Shown: positions 57,172 through 64,000 of the stretch, in pieces
Layout of the letters: each line of letters opens with the position of its first letter
How positions within the stretch are numbered: the stretch's first letter is position 1
NCBI GenBank assembly: GCA_023376005.1
Contig: CM042151.1
Location: 78,204,696 to 78,268,695, forward strand
Direction: 5' to 3'
Origin: Doryteuthis pealeii
Taxonomy: Eukaryota > Mollusca > Cephalopoda > Myopsida > Loliginidae
DNA: 64,000 nucleotides
The notes under the pieces: model-generated
The model's input: the letters and a program-made list of their open reading frames with translations, nothing else
Told to the model about the DNA's origin: nothing
Database searches by the model: none
Position numbers and translations under genes: made by a program

Positions 57172-57511
57172 ATCATAGTTGCTTAGTTCAGACGCTTGTC
57201 TGCTGACCAAAATGAGAGAAGTAAGCGAAATGAACGAAGAGATGAATTAGAAAATGACATGAGAGTAACACGATCTTCATAACACAAATTCAAATAATAG
57301 TTGACAGCAAATTTACTGCAATAATTATGAAATGGAAATCAATTATCAGAGAGGAAATAGATAAAATGTTTAAAACCGCAAAAGTTATTTTTCTGCAGTC
57401 GTATGTGAGTAAAAATGATTTTACAAAAGAAAAAGTTTTTTTTATTGAAAGAAAACATTGTGAGTATGTGTGTGTTTTACAGGTGATAATAATGGATTTA
57501 CTTACTTGGCA
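57172..57511. other. AT-rich DNA, nothing recognised
   Basis: The 62-residue frame at 57327-57515 has no known features. Confidence 0.35.
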
Positions 57512-57775
57512 ATAATCGGGTGTCGCGCCCGCCCCAGGTTAAAATCATGAGCGTCGATCCCAGGGGGCCATCCCCCCAGGCAACACCTGCCCCCTCGATT
57601 TAAAGGGGCAGGGCTGGGTTTATTGCCCAGTGCCTGAGGCGCCCCCTTGAGGGGGAATGCCGAGGGGATAGACGCAATTTTTAAACCCACCACCAATGAG
57701 TCTCGGCTTGTAGGTGGTCCCACGTTAATAGGGCCTTATGCCTAACCTAGTACAAGTGGGGTACGAGGATAATAT
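57512..57775. repeat. GC-rich dispersed repeat, copy 1
   Basis: ccaggttaaaatcatgagcg, tcgatcccaggggg, ggcagggctgggtttattgc, ccttgaggggga and tctcggcttgtaggtgg recur in order at 63340-63615. It stands out sharply in base composition. No intact frame is shared by both copies. The class is unknown; ends are not marked by clear repeats. Confidence 0.75.
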
Positions 57776-57837
57776 CTACTTGGCAATGATCATGCTTTAT
57801 TATTCTACTGTGGCCTGTTCACAAATGTATGCCAGTA

Positions 57838-57864
57838 TTCTCTCTCTCTCTCTCTCTCTCTCTC
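57838..57864. repeat. (CT)n microsatellite
   Basis: About a dozen CT units at the 3' edge of the LINE fragment. Confidence 0.9.
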
Positions 57865-58514
57865 CACTTGTCCCAATCGGTCATCGACCCTGGCAGAGTT
57901 GATCAATGTAAGTTTTTGGTGGTCGGCCCACTCTGGTGTGTCCTTGTGTATATGTCATCAAGAGAATGTCACTCATGGGGTCGTCCGTACTTATCTAGCT
58001 GTATACAGCATCTTTTTCGTCTTATTTGAATGGTTGTGTGTGATAGGAAGTAAGTGGCCGTACAACCACTTTGGTGTGGGTCATTGCTTTCAGGATTTTC
58101 TCAAGACAGTGTTCAACATCTTTTGTTAGTTCCAATCTGCCTTTTTCCCCCCAGTGTTTCATTATCTAAGTGGTGCAGCCATACAGTAGCACCGAGAGGG
58201 CTACAACATAGAATTCTTACTTTATCTAATCAGAGAGATCAGATATCCATATGATTGTAATAATCTGTCTATAGCAGTCCATGCCTTTTCTATGCATATA
58301 TTGACATCCTTTCTGTAGATGAGGTATTGCTACCTAGATATGTGAAATAGTCTACTAATATGCAGAGGCTTACAATCCAGTGTGTAGTTGTCTCCATATT
58401 GTGTAAAGCACAAGAAATCTGTTTTATCAGAGTTCACAATGCCTTTTGCTACCTTTTCTACGCTATGCATCAATGATTCAATTTGTGCAGGTGTATTTGC
58501 AAGATGCATTAGAT
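57865..58514 (-). mobile_element. LINE reverse transcriptase, C-terminal half (before the LTR break)
   Basis: Minus-strand frames: LMHLANTPAQIESLMHSVEK, then a GDNYTLDCKPLHI block, then DYFTYLGSN-like and a GRPPKTYIDQL tail near 57905-57945, interrupted by frameshifts. These follow the catalytic motif in the common endonuclease-reverse-transcriptase LINE group; the piece upstream on the element lies at 59152-60410. Degenerate. Confidence 0.75.
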
Positions 58515-59151
58515 TGTGGCGAGCTTTCTGTGGTGATGGAAGTCGAAATGACAAAAATAAGTAGTTTGCGCATATGGATCGCGCAACCTTAGTAAAAATA
58601 AAATTTAAAATAAAATTCGTAAAATTCAACCAATCAGAGGCGTTCCCGCTTAAAAAGAAAATTATCGAAAGAAGCCTCGCTGATCCTATCCAGGACTATA
58701 AAACAGCCAGCCTTTCGGATCCTAACCAGAAAGATCTCATTTGCCTAAGGGAATTCACGTCACCCTTTTTAAGAACATTTCACTTACACGCTGAAGGTAT
58801 CTATCTATCTCTCTCTCTCTTTGAATAACCTATGCTTTCGGAGATAAACCTTAGATTCATTCAACTTATGCCTGACTGCTTTTAAGTTGACTTTAAACTT
58901 TCACTTTTTCTTTCTCACTTTTGAACTGTGAAATACCAGCTTACATTTTACATTTGAACTTTAAAAAAAGAACTTTGGCGGAACCTCGCCCAGTATTCAA
59001 TGCTACCTTTTGTAAACTTCTGTTAATACAATTTTGTTTGTTTAATCAAGAGTTTTGTTTTCTATGCCATTTTGCTTGAGTTATTTATGGTCTTTAAATG
59101 TTTGAACACTTTTATTGAATATTGACATCAAACATCGCACTTCTTCCACCA
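58515..59151 (+). mobile_element. Probable solo LTR inside a LINE
   Basis: Begins TGTGGCG and ends TTCCACCA, with flanking ttagat (58509-58514) and taagat (59152-59157), a near-match target duplication. It carries aaccaatcag (CCAAT box, near 58628) and ctataaaac (TATA box, near 58697) at promoter spacing on the plus strand. Removing it makes the LINE frame contiguous across its catalytic motif. No internal retroelement genes are present, hence solo. Confidence 0.65.
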
Positions 59152-60410
59152 TAAGATCATCTGCTTAATCTGCATCTGTATTAGTTTCTGTGTGATATCA
59201 ACTGCTTCTTGCCTTTTTTTAGCCTGAAGACTTTTTCCTTTATTAGATCTAATGTTCGTAGTATGTAGTCTTGGCACATTATAAATATAAAGGGTGCTAA
59301 TATATTTCATGTAGGACTCCAGCAACAATGTCAAAGAAATCTGTTAATAAGTCAATGCTTTTGCGTCTTTGAGGATCATCATTATAGTGCTAATGGTTTC
59401 TTTGGGGAGACCATAAACTAATAATATTTGCTCCATTTTTCTGTGTAATGAGTCAAATAACCTGGAGAAATCTACAAACAATAATATATATTATATATAT
59501 ATATATATATATTGCTCGAGCTCCTTCAACAATTTAATGAATAATTAGAATCTGATAAGTTCTGGATCAATTTTTTCCAAATTACATTTTAATTTTTCTA
59601 AGAATTTTACATACTTTGGGTCACATGCAATTAAGAAGGGCATTATAACCTCACCAGCTATGGCAGTAAAGAGTTATACCTCTGTAGTTCTTAGTGATTC
59701 CAAGGCCACTTTCTTCAGGAATGAGAGGATGCAGCCTTTCATACATTTCTTCATTGTATTTTGTTTATACATTGCATTGCATGATCAAAGTATGTTGTCA
59801 AATTTCTTTGACTTTCATACTTCTGTAGCTATTTTGTCGAGGTTTGCAGCTTTTCTGCTTTTCATTGCTTTAAGGACTTCATTGAGTTCATTCTTCATAA
59901 ATTGCCCTGGCCTGATTTCTATTAATATCACGCATACATTTTAATATCTTTACAATAAGGAAAAATACAATTTTACTGATTAAATAATGCAATTCAATAA
60001 TTAAAGATCAATTGATTTGTGGAACTCTTCACAGTTATTCATAACAATTCCTTGCTTCTTTGTAAAAGAAATGAATATATTTTTTCATTGGAACTCAACA
60101 AGCAATTATGAACTGAATTTAAACCTTTGTCATTTCTTGATATACATGTACATACACATAACAACATAATGTCCACATCCTTACACACTAAGCCCACTTA
60201 TAACCACAGATACCTCTTGAATATTTTTATCAATGATTTTAGGAGGGTTTCTAAGGAGATTCTTAAAGTGTTCTTTCCACTTCAGATGTCTATCAGGCTG
60301 GAAGCTTTTAGTTTTTATCTTGAAGTGCTTTTCCTACCATTAATGACTTTAGTAATAAAATCTCAACATTTTTTGCATTCTTTTGATTCTATTTATCTCT
60401 AGTCAAGTTA
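59152..60410 (-). mobile_element. LINE reverse transcriptase, N-terminal half (after the LTR break)
   Basis: Minus strand, in order from 60410: LKWKEHFKNILRNPPK (about 60270), RPGQFMKNELNEVLKAMKSR (59900), LHPLIPEESGLGITKNYRGI (59730), FVDFSRLFDSLHRKMEQILL (59450), YGLPKETISTIMMILKDAKA, and near 59170 DAD-stop-ADDLM, i.e. the catalytic DADYADD motif with its tyrosine codon turned into a stop. A (TA)n tract interrupts it near 59484-59511. Many stops; inactive. Confidence 0.8.
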
Positions 60411-60424
60411 CATTTCTAGTATGT

Positions 60425-60630
60425 ATTTACCTAATACCTCCATTTTGGGCAAGATGCAGCAAAATGTCCTGGTTTAAATTCAGAGTTTTCCTTCTCATAA
60501 ACTGCTTCCAACACTATGGCTAAAAAAAAAGTCATAACTTGGTGGAGGGTGAATAGATGGCTTCATATTTTTCCCAAGGGCATTAGCATGAAGGGAAATC
60601 CCTTATCCAGAATTCAATCATAATTAGTTT
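60425..60630 (-). mobile_element. tRNA-derived SINE, family 2
   Basis: gtatttacctaatacctcca, ctggtttaaattcagagttt, tcccaagggcattagcatga, atccagaattcaatca; the head is partly lost. Confidence 0.75.
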
Positions 60631-60699
60631 AATATTTTTAAGTATTCCTAGGTATTACTCTCTAATATTGATGATTTAGTTTTGGTTTAATTTATTTAA

Positions 60700-61168
60700 A
60701 TCAAACTATCTTTTTGGTGCAAATAATGCTCAATAAATGTGAAATGATAATAGAAAAAAAAATTATAATAGATGCAATGCCACATTGGGATATTGATCTT
60801 ATGAAAAAAATAAAAAAATCATCAATAACTTAAAATTGGTTGACTTTAAGACTGTTTTGGATTCCTTTGTCAAAAATGATTTTATAAACCAATTTTTAGG
60901 GTAGGGAAGCTTTAGAACTCATTTTACAAATAAAAATATTTTCAAAAAATCACCATTTTTTGTGGTCCCCTTCAAATTTGGAGAGCTAAAAATCAACATA
61001 ACTCTGCCAATTTTTGGAATTGAAGCTCAATTTTTTGGAATTGTTTTTGAAATTTTTGGAATCTAACTTTAACATAGTCCATAGCTGAACAAAATTTCAA
61101 AAAGATTGAAGAGGGTGGGTGACAAGTTTACTCTTTTCAGGATGATTTGACATAGAATTACCCAAATG
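60700..61168. mobile_element. Fold-back family E, right half
   Basis: ccacattgggatattgatct, aataacttaaaattggttga, gagctaaaaatcaacataac, gattgaagagggtgggtgac and the terminus gatttgacatagaattaccc. Lacks the left half. Confidence 0.75.
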
Positions 61169-61236
61169 TCTTAATCTGAGTATGCTTATTTTTTTTTGCA
61201 TTTTGTTTTCTTTCTGAATTTCTTTACATTTACAAA

Positions 61237-61264
61237 TGCACACACACACACACACACACACACA
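61237..61264. repeat. (CA)n microsatellite
   Basis: About thirteen CA units. Confidence 0.95.
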
Positions 61265-61785
61265 AGCATAGAACTATATTATATAGTTTCAAGTAATGAT
61301 TCCTATTTACTAATCTATATATATAAAAAGGAAGTTTGGTATGTACATATCGACGTATAACTCCGAAATGGAAAGTCACTCAGATTCGAAATCTTGCATA
61401 CACCTTAATATCCTTCTAAGAAACATGCCAAATTTGGTTATTAATTTTTACTATTAAGGGATATAATTAATTAAACTAAAATCAACTGATTTGCAGTACT
61501 TAGTGTCACACATGACAAGAAAATCCAGACCAATATCTCATATAGCTTTTAAGATTTTAATGTTTCAGTAGTTTTCAAAAGTGATGTATCTTTGAAAATG
61601 ACGTAAGTCGAAAAGACATTTAAAAAAAAAAAAAATAAGTAAAATGATTTTTTCCATAAATGTAAACTCTGCATTGGTTGGAATTGATTTGTTGGGAAAA
61701 TTAATTTAATCCCACAAAAATGTTTGTTTTTAAGGCTATTCAACATGGTGGCAAATCAAACAGTGTGCACAGGCTTGACAGATAT
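61265..61785. other. AT-rich DNA with a mariner end fragment
   Basis: acatggtggcaaatcaaaca near 61743 resembles the start of the mariner relic at 43240. Nothing else recognised. Confidence 0.4.
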
Positions 61786-62815
61786 GTAGGTACTACCAAT
61801 TTGACCCTGTGAAATTTACCCCCCCCCTTATATTTAACACAATGAAACTTACAGAAAATTTAATATTTTCTTGAAAATTTTTTTCCATTCTAAAGAAAAA
61901 ACATAAAATAACTCCTGATGATTTTAAAAAAAATTTTCAGCATACGAAATAATGAAAATCATGATTGAAAAGCAATGTTTTCATTTTTGCACTTTTAAAT
62001 CAACTGAAATTTAACGTAGCTAAAAACAAGTTACGATAAGAGGATTTTAAAAAAATTCTATGAAAAATCAATTGATAATCTGATTTTCCCGAAAATTTCC
62101 ATAAATGTTCACCATTGGATGTAAATACATCTGAAATAGTTTTTTTCTAAAATATATTAGGGGAAATATTTTTTTACGAGGCTATTCCCCCCCCCTATTT
62201 TATTTATGAGTTAAAAAAAAATGACGCATCAGAAATTTTTTTTTTTTTTCTATAAAGATAGAGTTTGAATAACTATATCAATGAAATTGTATGAATGTAC
62301 GAGGTGTAGTTTTTTGAGGAAAAATTAATGAAATCGGAAATAAAAAGTGCAAAAAAATGTCATAATATTAATATTTGAAAACTTTTTTTGTTTTTATAAT
62401 TGGTATGTACTATATTCTATTAAATTGTCAAAAAAATTTTTTTTTTAAGAAATTAATTTTTAAGAGATTTTCAATGTGTTATTAAATATTTTTATTTTCT
62501 GTGTGAAATAAATTAAATTTTTTTTTTCCTGCGTCAAAAAATCGAATTTTTCATGGATATTTAAAAATATGAATTTTATAATTCAGGTGAACAAAACATT
62601 GGTCCGATACGAGCTCGATTAATATTTTTAAAAGAATTTGTAATTTTTATTGTTGAATAGTAATGTGTGATCCTTAGAATGTACGGAAGAGCATTGCTGA
62701 CATATTTGTTTTACAAAGAGACGAGACGCTTCTAAGTAACTGAAGTTTGTTCCTGTTAGGCTGACAGTGTTAGCGTGAAAAAAATTATTTTATTTAACTT
62801 TTTTTTAAACATTGT
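61786..62815. mobile_element. hAT-like non-autonomous transposon, right end truncated
   Basis: Left end TAGGTACTACCAATTTGACC, then accccccccttatatttaac, and an interior colinear with 22798-24385 (aattcaggtgaacaaaacat, ccgatacgagctcgattaat, ggaagagcattgctgacata). Similarity stops near 62815 (tatttaacttttttt), so the right end was lost. Confidence 0.8.
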
Positions 62816-63339
62816 TTACACATGACTTTCTGTATTATTTCCGAATTATAAAAAGGGAGGTAATTAGAGCTTTTAGAAAGGTAAGCACATGGCTTTTTAA
62901 ATCCATGTTTTCTTGGTTTTAGATTAAAGTTTCTTTACCACAATTTATTGGAATTAATAAATATATCAAGATAACAAACTTAAAAGGAAAAAGTGAATGT
63001 TTGTTAAATGAAAATGTCGCTTTCTTTTCAGCTTGAGCAACACGTATTACTTCCTCAAAAATGACCTTGACATTGTTAATAATTGTAGGTTAAAACTTAC
63101 AATAAATTTACTAATTAAGTTATACATTTCACAAAGGATACGTTAAGAAAATGTTTGTGAATATAATTTGCTTTAGGAATAATTTATTGCTACATAATTT
63201 GTATAATGAGAGAATTTTATTTTGATCATATTATACTGTCTGTAAACAATATGAAGCAGTGTTTAGCATTTCAAGTATATAATCAGCGCTATTTTCTATA
63301 TAAATTTAACTAACAACAGTGATTAGCTAGACTGTTCTT
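62816..63339. other. AT-rich DNA without genes
   Basis: Nothing recognised. Confidence 0.4.
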
Positions 63340-63615
63340 CCAGAGCGAGACCCAGCCATTTCACTACGGGGTCGGGTGTACGTGCCTGCCCCGGGTTAAA
63401 ATCACGAGCGTCGATCCCAGGGGTCATCAGGCCACACCTGCCCCCTTCGGGGACAGGGCTGGGTTTATTGCCCAGCGCCTGAGGCCCCCCCCTTGAGGGG
63501 ATGCCGACGATGCAATTTTTGTCTCTCCCCCCCATTAGCTTCGGCTTGTGGGTGGGCCCACGTTAAAACAGAGCTTTGTGCCCAGTCCATACAGGTGGGG
63601 TATGAGACAAATAAA
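63340..63615. repeat. GC-rich dispersed repeat, copy 2
   Basis: gggttaaaatcacgagcgtc, ggacagggctgggtttattg, cccagcgcctgaggcccccc, agcttcggcttgtgggtggg. Same order as 57512-57775. The phrase acccagccatt recurs at both ends (63349 and 63616), possibly marking a duplicated boundary. Confidence 0.75.
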
Positions 63616-64000
63616 CCCAGCCATTGCACTATGGTTGGGTTGACCTTTGTGATCGTCTCAAATGTAGACGACTCGGAATCGCTATTTCTAAGTGTGGGGT
63701 CTGTGTACGCGCTCACCCCGAAAAATAGACTGACTGCTCACTAATACCGATTACTGAGCAATAAAATTAATTAATAAGGTCAATATTGTCTAAGGAATTA
63801 CTAATAAGAAGTATTATTTACAGTTTTTCGAAGTAAACATTTATAAATGTTTTTTTTAATCTAGAAACAAACTCCTTCTACACATCACACATTATGTAAA
63901 TTTCACATGTTATGCACTTCTCAACTTTATTTTTCTTTACTTCTTTTTTCTTATTCTTTCATTTTATCTTTTCTTTTTCCTTTTTCTTTATTTCACTGTG
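63616..64000. other. Unassigned end of window
   Basis: A GC-richer part to about 63725 (cgactcggaatcgctatttc), then AT-rich and pyrimidine-rich sequence to the end. No gene is supported. Confidence 0.4.

Noticed and set aside
58574..58828. 84-residue plus-strand frame inside the LTR-like block
   Set aside because: It covers the CCAAT and TATA boxes and ends in a CT repeat; not a plausible protein.

Overview
This window looks like intergenic and genic DNA from a large, repeat-rich, AT-rich animal genome, most likely a cephalopod mollusc such as an octopus. I infer this from long C2H2 zinc-finger (ZNF) arrays with TGEKPY linkers, two families of tRNA-derived SINEs, LINE fragments, many (TA)n, (CA)n and (CT)n microsatellites, and dense fold-back or hAT-like non-autonomous DNA transposons. 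No bacterial or viral gene organisation is seen. The species call rests on remembered family patterns, not on a search.

Coding content is sparse. ZNF-A (17824-18690, +, nine fingers) is the only fully open array. ZNF-B (27679-29132, +, about sixteen fingers) is a paralogue of ZNF-A with one single-base frameshift. ZNF-A and ZNF-B share homologous upstream intron sequence, the same splice-acceptor context, the same stop codon and decayed downstream fingers, so they are a segmental duplication about 10 kb apart. ZNF-C (41163-42013, +, about ten fingers, TGETPF linkers) belongs to a different subfamily and carries two single-base frameshifts. Finger relics also lie at 1-260 (+) and 48960-49561 (-). 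The only other intact open frame of note is a 132-residue Tc1/mariner-type DNA-binding domain without its catalytic domain (49586-49984, -).

The rest is layered mobile DNA. 1-9 kb holds SINEs, a tandem duplication, a 1.66 kb hAT-like element carrying a nested SINE, and a palindromic element with telomere-like TTAGGG arrays. 9-16 kb holds LTR-like debris and a 1.03 kb hAT-like element with an 8-bp target duplication. 16-32 kb holds the ZNF-A/B duplication with insertions private to one copy, a 1.59 kb hAT-like element nested in another repeat, and a restriction-like-endonuclease (R2-like) LINE fragment inside the ZNF-B finger tail. 33-41 kb holds a second LINE 3' end, hairpin-forming inverted repeats and microsatellites. 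42-51 kb holds LTR-like repeats, mariner and LINE debris, a minisatellite and the Tc1 fragment. 51-64 kb holds large fold-backs, a doubly nested transposon (55173-57163), a LINE split by a probable solo LTR (57860-60410) and two GC-rich repeats.

Functionally, the ZNF genes probably encode nuclear sequence-specific DNA-binding proteins; no effector domain is visible beside the fingers. I see no operon-like logic and no convincing novel multi-gene system. The most unusual signals are the telomere-repeat-bearing palindrome, the nested transposons with perfect target duplications, and the ZNF paralogues whose insertions allow relative dating.
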